Source of the DNA: Kappaphycus alvarezii
Lineage: Eukaryota > Rhodophyta > Florideophyceae > Gigartinales > Solieriaceae
Length of the DNA stretch: 64,000 nucleotides
Reading direction: 5' to 3'
NCBI GenBank assembly: GCA_002205965.3
Contig: NADL03000466.1
Coordinates: forward strand, 930,001-994,000
Position numbers and translations under genes: made by a program. Positions 22,539 through 32,937 of this stretch are shown here, in pieces. The notes beneath the pieces are model-generated. The model saw nothing but the letters and a program-made list of their open reading frames with translations. It did not search any database and had not been told where the DNA came from. Position 1 is the stretch's first letter. Each line of letters opens with the position of its first letter.

Positions 22539-22965
22539 GTGATAGGGGTAAGTCGGCGGGGGGAAGGGATCCTCAGAACCGATTACCCTGAGAATGAGGT
22601 GTTGCGAGCGACAAAAGTGCTACCGTGGTATTGTTGAACGAACAAAAGGGAGTGTATATAGAAGAGAGTTGAGAAAGCTACAAGCAAGTAAAAAGGGGCA
22701 GGGTCTACCACTGACGCTCTGCGACAGCGTAAGAAAAAGTTTTCTTGGGTCTGAAGTTGACTCTCAACTTCCTACTACTCGGGACTTGGCTTGAAGTTGT
22801 CTGCCAACTTGCTTGACCTCTCCATGAGGAAGCAGTTTACTCAGCTTATATAGACTTTTGGCTCCCCTAAAGTCCGAACAAAACTACAGAAGATACCAAG
22901 AAATGCATAAAAATACTTTGTGTGGACAATATACTCTAAGCAAAAGATACTTAAGAAACTAACAA
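22539..22965 (+). repeat. LTR-like block related to the solo LTR
   Basis: Starts near TGATAGGGGT at 22540 and matches the reverse complement of 1225-1559 closely to about 22880 (shared gttgttgaacgaacaaaagg and agttgactctcaacttcct), including a tatatagac TATA-like box near 22847. The flank caggg has no obvious partner, so the element boundary at the other side is unknown. On the minus strand this would be the 3' LTR of the copia remnant lying at 25.8-25.0 kb; that link is inference. Confidence 0.6.
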
Positions 22966-22979
22966 TTAATTTGGTCCTC

Positions 22980-23616
22980 TTATTTCCCATTCTCTAAATC
23001 AGATCCAAACAACTCCTCTAAAATATCCATGCTGTCCAAGCAGTCCCCACAAATATCTGCGAATGGCTCACAGCTCTCTATTTCCCCCTGGGAGATATCT
23101 AGACTACTAAAGATATCTCCATCCGGTTCCATCGTGGGCACAACTTGATCCATACTCTCTATTCCAGGCCCCACCAGTCCAACACTTTCCATGCCCCCTG
23201 TTCCCTCATCCTCCTCCTCCTCCTCCTCCTCTCCTCCCCATCCTCCTCCTCCTCTTCCTCCCTCCTCCTCTCATCCTCTTCCTCCTCCTCCTCTCTTCCT
23301 CCTCCCCATCCTCCTCCTCATCCTCTTCCTCCTCTTCCTCTCCTCATCCTTCCTCCTGAGCCTCGTACACTAGCTCAGGGGCTAACCATTCCTCGAAGGA
23401 CTCCCCGCTCTCCTTCGACCTTCTCAGCCTCTCCGGACTTACCTCCCTCGCTTCTTCTTCTATGAAGAGGCGGCGAACGAACTCGATGATTTGCTTCTTT
23501 GTTTGCCGCCGGATGTAGTCGTCGGCATCGGTTGGCCCGTAGGCGGCGAGACGAAGGCCATTGATGGACGGGAAGGGCGGTTTTGGAAATAGGGACAGAG
23601 GGGCGAAGGTTTTCAT
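22980..23616 (-). CDS. Acidic low-complexity protein beside LTR-like block
   Basis: From ATG 23616 the minus strand encodes about 90 residues of ordinary sequence (MKTFAPLSLFPKPPFPSING, later a helix EFVRRLFIEEEARE), then a long Glu-rich tract from the CTC/TCC microsatellite (23195-23360), and after a frame change an acidic end (MDQVVPTMEPDGDIFSSL) stopping at 22980. The tail corresponds to the smaller frame at 11544-11753. Whether it is one protein is uncertain because microsatellite length sets the frame. No family recognised. Confidence 0.45.
23195..23360. repeat. CTC/TCC microsatellite
   Basis: Almost pure pyrimidine tract of (tcc)n/(ctc)n units with cctcctcat interruptions. It would code Glu/Arg runs on the minus strand and Ser/Pro/Leu runs on the plus strand. 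Confidence 0.9.
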
Positions 23617-23989
23617 TGTGATAGACGTTGGGGAACGGGAGGCAATGTAGGGTGTTTTGGGTGTGTGGGGGAGAGGGGTGATGAGTAAAATGATCGGGGC
23701 ATTTGGAACTTAGAATAAAGGGGTTTAAATAGGCTCCCGGGGCAGGTTCTATAGATTAGGAATAGGTAAAATAAATCTGCAAGGGATTTTGCAGTAGTGA
23801 ATTTGCGCCCTTCTTCTCAAAAAAAGGCGAATTTGGAGGAGGAGGTAAGCTAAAAGGGAAAAGGGACTTGATTCGGGGTCGATTCAGAGGGTTAAATACA
23901 GTATAAAAATATCTAGATAAAATGGAAGTAAATTTGGAAATGACGGTGGGAGAAGTTAGGGGCGGGATCGTTGTAGGTTGCTGGATTAC

Positions 23990-24080
23990 ACGAGGAGAGG
24001 ACCATTTCCTGTATTACGTGAAGGGAGGACCATTTCCTGTATTAAATGAGGGGAGGACCATTTTTTGTATTACACAGGGC
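23990..24080. repeat. Three tandem 28-29-bp repeats
   Basis: Three units of the form ggaggaccatttcctgtatt start near 23997, 24026 and 24054; the third has tttttt in place of tttcct. No gene overlaps it convincingly. Confidence 0.8.
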
Positions 24081-24499
24081 TCGAAAATATTCCTAGACCA
24101 TCAAAGATAGGAATTAATTTCAGAGGCGAATAATGCGAACTTCATAGAGAAACGGGGAAAGGCTTTGGTATTTATAAATTTAGAGTTAGTTACGATTATC
24201 AACCGAGGGGCATACCTAAGCATGAAGAGCGGACACTGGAGGAACCTTGTTTCAGGACTGATGTAAAGATGAAATCGATGCAAGTATGACAACAAGTACG
24301 ACAACCGAGCTGGTCTGGTTCTTTATACCCGAACCCAACCTTGTCTTTTGTACATTTCAGATCAGCAAACCTACCAAAGCCTCACCTGGACAACTCTGCA
24401 ATGACAACCGCGAAAGGGTACGAGATCGTTCTCCAGACACAAGCAAAAGGAACAAACTGACTAATTTGTGCTGTACATGCAAAATAATTGGGATAGGTA

Positions 24500-25800
24500 G
24501 ATGCAAAAAATAATTAGTTCCAACTTCAATAAATAAATGAATACTGCAATTAGACTTAGAATGAATAGTGAAAAGAAAACAAAATTTAATGATAGCTGAT
24601 CGATGGGAATATTTTGATGGCCCAAGGATATAAAAATTATTTCTAACAGCCTAGACTGCCTATAATCTACACCAGGGTGAACCTGCTACAAAAATCAGGT
24701 AATCCATGCAATATTTTGGTAGATATGATTCAGGCTCAGCAATAATTATTGCAGTATTTCCAGGTAAGCAATCATCCAGATAATAATTTTGGCAGCATAA
24801 ATGCAATATTATAGCCTGTATATATAAAACCCAACTGTAGGACATAAAAATTATTTCACACTGAATTCAGTAAAATAGTGCCAGTGTAAAATAGATAAAA
24901 TTATTCCTTGATGATTCATAATAAATATAAATTGTGGGCCTCAATAAAAATATTGCTCCACAATTCAGCATCACTGTAGGACACCGGGATAGAGATTAAA
25001 ATATTTGGTCAATTTTCACACACTTCCCCTTTGAAATATTGAACTAAATTTATCCTGTTGACTGAGATGAATCCCGAGATAAAATATTACTCATATCCAT
25101 AGGTATAGATCCATCAAAAAGGAGCTTGAGCATGTCAGATACAGGACTGTCCTTTTTTGTGAGCGGGTCGGAGGGATTAATTGAACCAGGTATCCATAGC
25201 ATTTTCTTGATTTTGTTCGTTTCGAAATTATATCGAATTAATTGAACATCCGCTCTAATAGATTTGTCTTCAGGCACAGAAATAGATAGAGAGCTGAATA
25301 GATCTTTTGAATCAACAGCAACATGAAGAGGAATATTGATATTAGAATTGTACTGTATGCTGCTGCAATAATTTTTCCTTCCTCGATAGCTTCACCAGCA
25401 GCCAATATTTCACCAGATGCAATAGATTTAACAGGACGCCGAGATAGATGTGAATGCCAATAAATTGTATGAAATATTGAATTACAATTTAAGGAGCCAA
25501 TTAGCAACCCACCAATACATCCAAGTTGCGCATTTGTACCGGCTGGTTTTCCTGCATCAGAAAAAAAACAACTGATAAATTAATATTCCAGAAACGCCCG
25601 GGCGCCGATAAGAGTTCGAAGAACCAAAAGATCTTAAATTCCAAAGCATAGAGGATTGAATAGATAAATCACGAACCAATGGATTTGACCATTTCTGTTG
25701 TGAATACAAATTTGAGAAACACACAAACACTTTATCAAAGCAAATATCTAACAGCAACAGGGATAACTAAATAAGTACGCATTACAGCAATCAGGGATAA
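24500..25800 (-). mobile_element. Ty1/copia-type remnant (RNase H end)
   Basis: Minus strand: IYWHSHLSRRPVKSIASGEI followed by AAGEAIEEGK (about 25380-25460), then ADVQLIRYNFETNKIKKMLW and IPGSINPSDPLTKKDSPVSD (about 25120-25250), the typical end of copia RNase H (strand, A-E-x-x-A, W-I-P-x-x-x-N-P-A-D-x-L-T-K). Downstream (24500-24990) is the decayed sequence shared with 14.6-16 kb. The 5' part is missing beyond about 25800, near the recombinase element. Confidence 0.65.
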
Positions 25801-25960
25801 CTTATGCAGCTGACTTGCTCCAGTAGTTGGGACTTCCACCGGTTGCTGAATTTGCGTGACACATGAATCATCAAATATTCAAAACAATCATAACATAAAA
25901 TCAAGAACAAAAGACGGCTTGTGATTGGGCCATGAAGGATGAATGGAGGGCGGGAGGCGG

Positions 25961-26233
25961 GAGAACAAGCGACGACTTGAGGAGCAGAGACAGCAGCGAT
26001 GGCGACCAAAGTCGAAAGGTTATATAGCCCTGTTCAACGGGTTGCCTTCGCACTTGCGCAAGTACTTGAACACGAGAACCTTACCAGACAGACACGTTGG
26101 CTCAGCGTTGGTGTACTTATGACAGACTGCTTAGAGTAGGGAGCAGCCTGTCACGCGTGACTTGTGGAGTGGTGGAAGGAAGCACGTTGAAGCCTCTCGA
26201 TACATTCACCCATAATTTTCCAATCATAACACC
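25961..26233. repeat. Direct terminal repeat, 3' copy
   Basis: Runs gagaacaagcgacgacttga to aatcataacacc; differs from 30196-30468 at only a few positions, mostly single-base gaps. A third short match to its end (aatcataaca) occurs near 25887. It contains ggttatatagccctg, a TATA-like box. Confidence 0.9.
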
Positions 26234-26299
26234 GAATACAAATTTGAGAATACCAAAAGAACGAAGTGATGATACGAGGGTGAGGTCACAACAAATGAC

Positions 26300-27180
26300 C
26301 GAAGAAAAAGAGAGAATCACACACTGCATCACACGGCCATCCAGATACGATTCGCGGAAAGTGCGAGCTGCGGACCAATCGCCCCAAATCAAGATACGAT
26401 ATTCTTGTACTCCAATTGCAGCACATTCGGATGCTGCACCCATTCTCAGCGAATGTGAGGACCATGACACTTGAGCGGGAGGAGAAACTTTGACGCGAGA
26501 GAGACAATTCCGTAACCACACAGTGATTGTGCGAGCGCTGGTGGAAAGTCGAGCGCCAGGAAGAGCCCAGTAGTACTGCTTTGGGATCGATTACTGCGGC
26601 GAATTGAGTCATAACGAAGAACCAAGTCCACCAGACTTTGTGGAAAGCGCGGGTTTCGACGGTAGGACAGCGTGTGAGCAACTCTCTGCTGATTCTTGCG
26701 GAGTGCGATGGCGATGTTGATTGAATCCGGGCTGACAGAAATGTTGGCGAGCAAAAGGGAAACACCAGCTTCTCCCCTTTCAAAAAACACGTAATTGACC
26801 AATACAGCTGTGGCATCTCGAAGAAATTCGATCTCGGTAGAAGGCGAAGCGAGTGCGGCGTCGAAAATCTTGCGTGCGACGGAGCTTGGCAAAGCACGGC
26901 GTTCTTTGACGGATTCGGGATCAGCGAGTAATTTCTTTCGCGATCGCTTTGTTGGAATGCGACAACTGCCAACTGGACCAAAGGGGATAACGTGAGAGAT
27001 TTGCCAATACGAGAATGTGCCGTGGTGACGGCGGATAGGTAGTTCCGGACTGATACCCCGCCCACCTTGTTTTCTGTAAACAGCCAGCCGAGATAGCGGA
27101 GAAGAGATGCTTCTGAACCATCAAACGGATCAATTTTGTCCTGTACACAGAAATGTAACCATTTCTTCCACAATATTTCG
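26300..27180 (-). CDS. Tyrosine recombinase of the retrotransposon
   Basis: The N-terminal core-binding part is plain: KKWLHFCVQDKIDPFDGSEA then LLRYLGWLFTENKVGGVSVR and NYLSAVTTAH. The catalytic half is in shifted frames; its end reads HSLRMGAASECAAIGV (the H-x-x-R box), IWGDWSAARTF and ESYLDG, whose Tyr is the likely nucleophile. The upstream catalytic Arg was not pinned down. It would integrate circular cDNA in place of a DDE integrase. Confidence 0.7.
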
Positions 27181-29218
27181 TTCGAGCGCCAAGTGTTCGG
27201 CGCGAGCTTTTGGCATCAGTTGAGCAATGGTTACTCCTCCACCAGAGTTTCCGATTCCTGCGGTTGACAGTACGGACTGCTGGAGTGTTACAGCGAGCGG
27301 AAGTGACGATGCTTCTTTCTCGAGATTTTCCAAACGGCGAGTTTCCACGGCGGAGCGGGCATTGTCTTGGGTGCCCAGACTGGTGGAAGATAGATTTTCG
27401 GCGTCGAAAAGATGCGGGCTTGTCAAATGCAGCAAGCGAGTGAACCATTGCTGCGCGGGCCAATATGGCGTGACCAATATTCCGGTGGCTTTTTCCCGAC
27501 AGATCTTGGTAACGACGAGAGGGATCAATTTGAGCGGCGGATTCCAGAAGTTGATTTCCTGACTCCAATCTTGCGTGAGAGCGTCTATGGCAAGGGATCC
27601 GGGACACGCATGCTCGCTGTTGAAGCGCGGGCAAACCTTGTTCAAACTGTCTGCGAAGCGGTCCATTGTGGGGGATACCTTGCGCAAGAGGGTCTCAGCG
27701 GTTCCAGATTGATCTCCAATCGTCCATTGTATGCAGGCGAGATAGCCTGTCGGCGAATCGGTTCACAGCGGACGGGAGGTAATGAGATTCGATGGATATC
27801 CCGAGACGAGTAAGCAATCGGTGTAACACTCGGAGCTCTCTCATGAGCGGTTTGGACTTCGTTCATAGCGTTCAAAATTGATACGACCGCTTGATTGTCC
27901 TCCCAGATCTTGAGGTGGGTTCCAGAGCGTAACATCCTTGCAAACGATCTGATGTTGTCCGTGACTGCGCGTAATTCCAGGAATGTGATTGGCTTCACGC
28001 GAAGTACTGGGTTCCAAAGTCCTCGAGCTTCCCACGTACCTTGTGCTCCCGGCCGAAGATCCGATCCTAAAGTCCCTCCCTGACCGATGGAGGTCGATGC
28101 GTCTGAGTGCATCGCCAGAGTAGGGGATGGGGCTAATATTGGCCGTTCTGGCGGGCTTACAGGAAGGTCCCGCCAAAACCGGAGGTCCCGAATAGCTGCG
28201 TGTAGCAGCCGAACTCTTTTCCCTGACTTGGTCTTGAGTTTCAGGGAGTCGTACATCGAGCGGGTGTAAAATCGAGCGAGAGGCATTGCGAGAGAACAAG
28301 ACACTGCTACTCCTGTGAAGTGGCGTAACAGCTGGACGTCGACCAGGCGGCGGTTCCGGCGACATTGGCGTAACAATTGCTGGGCAATTCCACGAAGTTT
28401 TTCCATTCGACGAGCCGAAATACCAAAAACCATACGCGAAGTGTCCAAGATGAAACCCAAATGCTCGATACGGCGAGTACCAGTCCAGTTCCTTTGTCCT
28501 CCTTGCGTTGCAGCCCGCAAGAGGCTAACAGATGATCGATTTGTTGACGAGCCTTTCGTAGGCGAGAGCGGCTTCTTACAGCGATTAGGAAGTCGTCCAT
28601 GTAAGGGTGAATTCGCAGACGGTAGTGCTGGCGAATGTATCGGACGAACGGGCGCATAAACTTGACGAAATATGCGGGGGAAAGTTTCCAGCCGAACGGT
28701 AGGGCAATACATCGAAAATACCGGTTGTCCACCTTGAAAAGGAACCAGTTCCGGATATCGGGGTGTAACCGGAAGTGGTGGTACCCCTTCGCGATGTCGA
28801 AGGAAAACATGAAATCTGCTTGTTTGAGTTCCAGAGCGAATCCTTCTAACGTTTCCATCTTGACCGGCACGTCTCTGAACAACGTCGATTGACGAGAGAG
28901 GTTGACAACCAATCGTTGCTTGCCTCCAGATACTGCTACGAAAGCATTGGATATTGGGTATCCTTGGCGGTGTAACTTGAGAGCCGTGGCGGGTGAGATT
29001 TCCTCGTAGGTCTTCCGATGTAAGGCGTCCGCGATAGCCGAGTCGAAGAACTCCCTGTCTTGTGGGTCGACGGGGATTTGAGGGAGTTTGAATTGAGTAA
29101 GGGAAAGGGAAGTCTGTATGGGTGCTTCGTATACTCCGAACCGAATTGCACGTACGAGGAATTCCGAGGCGTGGAGGTGTTCGACCAATACGAAGCGGCT
29201 TTCTGAGTGTTGCGCCAT
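27180..29218 (-). CDS. Reverse transcriptase-RNase H of the recombinase element
   Basis: ATG 29218. RT motifs: FMFSFDIAKGYHHFRLHP (motif A), ALPFGWKLSPAYFVKFMRP (motif B) and IHPYMDDFLIAV (catalytic YMDD). A one-base shift near 28490 leads to HLGFILDTSRMVF (thumb), then RNase H with MHSDASTSIGQGG, ITFLELRAV and IWEDNQAVVSILNAM (the D, E, D set). A further shift leads to the post-RNase H block RFADSLNKVCPRFNSEH and LVTPYWPAQQWF, typical of DIRS-order polyproteins. Makes element cDNA in the host cell. Confidence 0.85.
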
Positions 29219-29264
29219 AGAACGTGCGACATAGCAGAAAGAAAAGGTCGCGGCTGCGACGGGT

Positions 29265-30123
29265 TTACTTGCGAGCAGGCTTAGGGTCTTGGGAGTTACC
29301 CCTTCCTTGAGGCCGGTTTTGACGACGGTTACTAGAGGAGGCCTGCTGCTTATTGAACTCCTTTAGCGTAGGCTTGGGAACGGAGCTCGGCGAACTTGTG
29401 CTTGGTGGAGCGGTAGAGTTCGGAGGAGTAACTGAAATCGTCTTCGCGGAGGTACTTCTGTAAAGAGAATGGCCTCGGACTTGCCAATTCCAAAGCGTCG
29501 GTGAAGAAGTCGACGCGTTCAAAACGCGAGAATAGGATGCTTGAAGAAAGTGATGAAGAACGGCAAAATGCCTCGGTAGCGGCTGCGACGTCCTTGCCGA
29601 GGGCTTCGGTGACCTTGTGGGCTGTGGCAAGACGTTCTCGCAGTTTTCCCCAATGTTCCACAGGACTTCTGCTTCCCAACCGTCACGTTGGTCAGCTGAC
29701 TTGATGCGACCGATAATCCTTCCGGTTCCGGGATGAACCGATTGCGGGGAAGGGGGCAACGGTAGACGGTTTCTTGAACTTGTTGAGCTTTCCAGTAGCG
29801 GCGTAGGCTCGACGGGTACCAAAAGTTTCGGCCACGGCTTCTGCAGAGGGCGGAGGCAAAGAGAACTGCAGGTTACTGACCTGGAACGCCTCGGTAGCGG
29901 GACGGACGACTTCGGTATCCGGTGTAGGGTTGACGGCGCGGGGGTCTCTTGTCTCTGCGGCACTTGCTTGGGCCACCGCGGGAGCTGCGGGGTTAGCAGA
30001 TCCGGACTTCGGCTGGAGAAGGTTGATGATCTCGGAGAGTTGGCCTTCGATGCCAACAACCTTGTTCTCAAGGGTATCAAGACGAGAGTTGGCGGATGGT
30101 GCAGAAGAGGATGAGGACTTCAT
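29265..30123 (-). CDS. Gag-like protein of the recombinase element
   Basis: Starts with ATG 30123. The N-terminus has a short coiled-coil-like segment (SRLDTLENKVVGIEGQLSEI), then a Pro/Ala-rich stretch. After a one-base shift near 29690 the frame continues with HWGKLRERLATAHKVTEALG and a helical region, then a basic Gln/Arg-rich end (NRRQNRPQGRG) suited to nucleic-acid binding. No zinc knuckle is seen. Assigned as gag by position upstream of RT. Confidence 0.6.
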
Positions 30124-30195
30124 TAGACATGGTTGATGTGTGAAGTGTGAATGTCGACCTAGACGGTTGATTCGTCCGGAGCTGGTTCGAAGGAT

Positions 30196-30468
30196 GAGAA
30201 CAAGCGACGACTTGAGGAGCAGAGACAGCAGCGATGGCGACCAAAGTCGAAGGTTATATAGCCCTGTTCAACGGGTTGCCTTCGCACTTGCGCAAGTACT
30301 TGAACACGAGAACCTTACCAGACAGACACGTTGGCTCAGCGTTGGTGTACTTATGACAGACTGCTTAGAGTAGGAAGCAGCCCGTCACGCGTGACTTGCT
30401 TGGAGTGGTGGAAGCAAGCACGTTGAAGCCTCTCGATACATTCACCCATAATTTTCAATCATAACACC
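30196..30468. repeat. Direct terminal repeat, 5' copy
   Basis: Partner of 25961-26233 in the same orientation. The two are almost identical, arguing for recent insertion. Confidence 0.9.
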
Positions 30469-30469
30469 A

Positions 30470-31098
30470 AAACATCGTGACTTGTTACAGTAATGTTACT
30501 TGTACTCGATCACTCGGTCATTACAGCGTCACTGACAAGTTATCCCAACCCCCGATCCATTCATCGCTTACAACCTACGTATCGGGCCAGCCTGCGGTAC
30601 GTCAGCCCAAACTGCCGGTAAGCCAGCCTCTCCTCCAACCTCTTCCCCTCTTCCGCACCCGAATACCCATCCAATCCCCGTCCCGACTACTGTAATTCCT
30701 GCATCTGTCCTCTGTGTATGATTGGATTGCCGCGCCAAAAAATCCCCTGCTGACAGCTGCACTGTAATGCGTGGTGCCGCTTGGAAAATATCTGCGCCAC
30801 AAAGCTCCCAACGGCGCATCGCGTGCCAAGTTCCAATCTGACCAACCGATGCACGCCGCCAAATGATGGGTAAGCCTCTTGAGCTTTGCCTCGTTACCAC
30901 AGAGCCGTTGTAACACCAGAGTGCATCTGTCGTGAGCGAGGTTTGTCTCGAACAGGTAATTCAAAGCGCATTAGGGGCTTCGCTACCCGCACCTACAACT
31001 GCGCTGAGTGTTTGCGCACAATCACATTCGTTAGACGAGGTTAAAGTTCCGCATCGCTCTTTCAACCCACGGCAATTTGTGCAGCAACTCCCGCTACA
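30470..31098. other. Junction between element and gene island
   Basis: Open frames on the minus strand (30568-30964) have no ATG in the long frame and no recognised domain. The segment probably holds the promoter of the plus-strand gene that follows. Confidence 0.35.
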
Positions 31099-31640
31099 AT
31101 GTCCGCGTTTGCCTCCTCAACCCGCTACCGCTCCCCACGCTCACTCCTCCCCGCTCCGCATGCCGTCAACCCGCCCCAAAACACCCACCATGGGTCCATG
31201 GAAGGCAGGCGAGAAAGACGAAGCCTTTCGTCAGCAACAAGAAATTCTAGCCCGTCGTCGTGACAAGAACCGCACAAAAAAGTACTTTGACGAGATGGAG
31301 AAGCGTCGTGCAAGCGTCGAGGAGTTTTTCGACAACCGAACCCTCAAGGTGAAAGACGGCGAAGATCCCATCGTCGCCTGGCGAGAAATGAAAGACAATG
31401 GTTTTATAGACGAGGACACATACACCGAGTTTGACGAGGGTGGCATCCCAATTCCGATGGCTAGTTTCGGAATCCCAAAATATGACCGTGGCGGTCGCTT
31501 CGATTTAAGGTTGCCGCATGTCGACATGGCTACACAGACCCTGATGCAGATATCATGGCAAAGATGGGCACCTCCATCAAAAAGCTCTTCGGGTTTGGCA
31601 ACAAAGATCCAAATCCCAACAAACAAACAACCAGAATAAC
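31099..31640 (+). CDS. Hypothetical protein, probably plastid-targeted
   Basis: From ATG 31099 the N-terminus reads MSAFASSTRYRSPRSLL, rich in Ser/Arg and with Phe near the start like red-algal transit peptides. After a shift near 31185 comes GPWKAGEKDEAFRQQQEILA, a basic coiled stretch, then EEFFDNRTLKVKDGEDPIVA and GGIPIPMASFGIPKYDRGGR. At 31526-31530 another single-base shift is needed: the following frame gives YTDPDADIMAKMGTSIKKLF, a sensible end. I do not recognise the family; the conserved look suggests a plastid protein. The true stop is uncertain (31640 in one frame, 31887 in the other). Confidence 0.55.
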
Positions 31641-31814
31641 CCCGCAAGCCCACATCACCCATCCGCAGTCCACACCCACCACATCCTCATTCACGCACCC
31701 GCCGCCGTCCATAACATCCGGCCCACAACGGCCGCCACACAAAACCACCCCTCCGCACACCGCAACACCACCTCCGCCTCTCGCTTTCACATACCACCGC
31801 CGCATGGACCCGCC

Positions 31815-32693
31815 TCACCGCTTCCCCTTCTTCTTTGTTTTTTTCGGCGCGGGCGCACCCTTCCCCGTCGCTGCCTTGGCCGATTGACCCGCCTTTCCAC
31901 CCCCGCTCCCCTTGCCCTTGCTCTGTCCTGCACGTTTTGCCATTTGCTCCCGATGCTGCGGAATCAGCTGCGCTACCTTGGCATAGAGTGTTCTTCCTGT
32001 ATTGTTTTTGTGTAAAGGGTTAGTATATCGTCTCCCGTATTCGCGTGTCTCGAAATTGCAACGGTGCGCAACAAAGACCGCGGGTCTAGGCGCAACCAAA
32101 GCACGTATGTACGTGGTGAACACTTACGGTTGGGTATATCTGCACGGACCGGTGTCCTATTCTCGTCGAACAACCTGACGCGGATTCTACCACGCGCCCA
32201 GTAATCGCGAGGGTATGCCTTGTCCAACTCAAGCGCCGTTTGGAACTTGAGCAGCTGGGCACAGTCAAACACCTCCTTCATGTTTGGCTTTTCCACGCAC
32301 TTTTCCTTTGCGATTTTGCGACCCTACTGAGCCATGCACACAGGGTTAGTCGGTCTGTGCTTGGAATCGCAACGCTTGATTCGTCGGTCATCTCGATGCT
32401 GATCGGCGTTCGCGGTGGGTAGCCGTGGTTGGGTGCGCAGTCCTTACCTCGCATTCCTTGCGCGTCTTGTCGATGTATGGCGGGTAAATTACTACCCAGC
32501 GAGAGGGATCGATGTCGGGCCGTATTTGGCGCCGAAGATTATTGTGGGTCGCCTCTGCATCGTTTCGATTGTTGCGAGATTGGTTTATCGCGGTTGGATG
32601 CACTTGCCTTGTTCTGGTGTTGCGTTTTGCAAAACAAACGGTTGGGGAGGGTTGGTGTGGGACGAGAGGATGGTCATGGCTGTCCAATGACAC
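31815..32693 (-). CDS. SRP19: Signal recognition particle 19 kDa protein (SRP19)
   Basis: Binds SRP RNA and prepares it for SRP54. Three exons can be read: exon 1 ends at 32448 after DPSRWVVIYPPYIDKTRKEC-E; intron 32324-32447 (gtaagga...ctcagtag); exon 2, 32128-32323, begins GRKIAKEKCVEKPNMKEVFD and ends DIPN; intron 31997-32127 (gtaagtg...aatacag); exon 3, 31815-31996, begins RRTLYAKVAQLIPQHREQMA and ends in a Lys/Gly-rich tail. All splice sites fit GT-AG and restore the family's order (YPxY, GRxI, GRVRV-like, YA..IP, basic tail). The start is unsure: the open frame reaches 32693, but the family usually begins close to the DPSRW motif. This is one of the few genes here with no frame break. 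Confidence 0.85.
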
Positions 32694-32937
32694 TGTCTCA
32701 GTGATTGAATTTGTGCAGCGCGAAAATTACAACCAAAGTAAACATGCAGTGACATTCCGCCCAGCAATGTCGTTTGAAAAATGAGCTAAAAAATTCCTCT
32801 CGTCCCATGGCTATTTGGCGCAACGGCGCATTGCCAAGATTTAGACTGACCAATGCGACCACATTCATCCCGTCTGCCACTCTCCGCGAAACCGCAAGTC
32901 CATCACAACCCAAACTCGCAGCCTCCCCCGCACCACC

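Larger units (their letters stand above)
25961..30468 (-). mobile_element. Tyrosine-recombinase retrotransposon (DIRS/PAT-like)
   Basis: A 4.5-kb element on the minus strand with gag-like, RT, RNase H and tyrosine recombinase in that order, between 273-bp direct repeats (25961-26233, 30196-30468). There is no integrase core or protease. RT-RNase H followed by a tyrosine recombinase is the hallmark of DIRS-order elements; direct rather than inverted terminal repeats point to the PAT/Ngaro type. Frames are broken by single-base shifts only, so the copy looks young. No target duplication was seen, as expected for this class. Confidence 0.85.

Noticed and set aside
23145..23465. Plus-strand Ser/Pro-rich protein
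   Set aside because: It is the translation of the CTC/TCC microsatellite; the minus strand has the ATG-started frame with ordinary sequence on either side.
23990..24080. CRISPR-like array (three 28-bp repeats)
   Set aside because: Repeats are contiguous without spacers and this is eukaryotic nuclear DNA; a plain tandem repeat.
26097..26474. Plus-strand frame with a twin at 30140-30373
   Set aside because: Both are translations of the direct terminal repeat, antisense to the recombinase gene.
30568..30964. 120-codon minus-strand frame beside the recombinase element
   Set aside because: The long frame has no ATG and no recognised domain; it crosses the likely promoter of the next gene.
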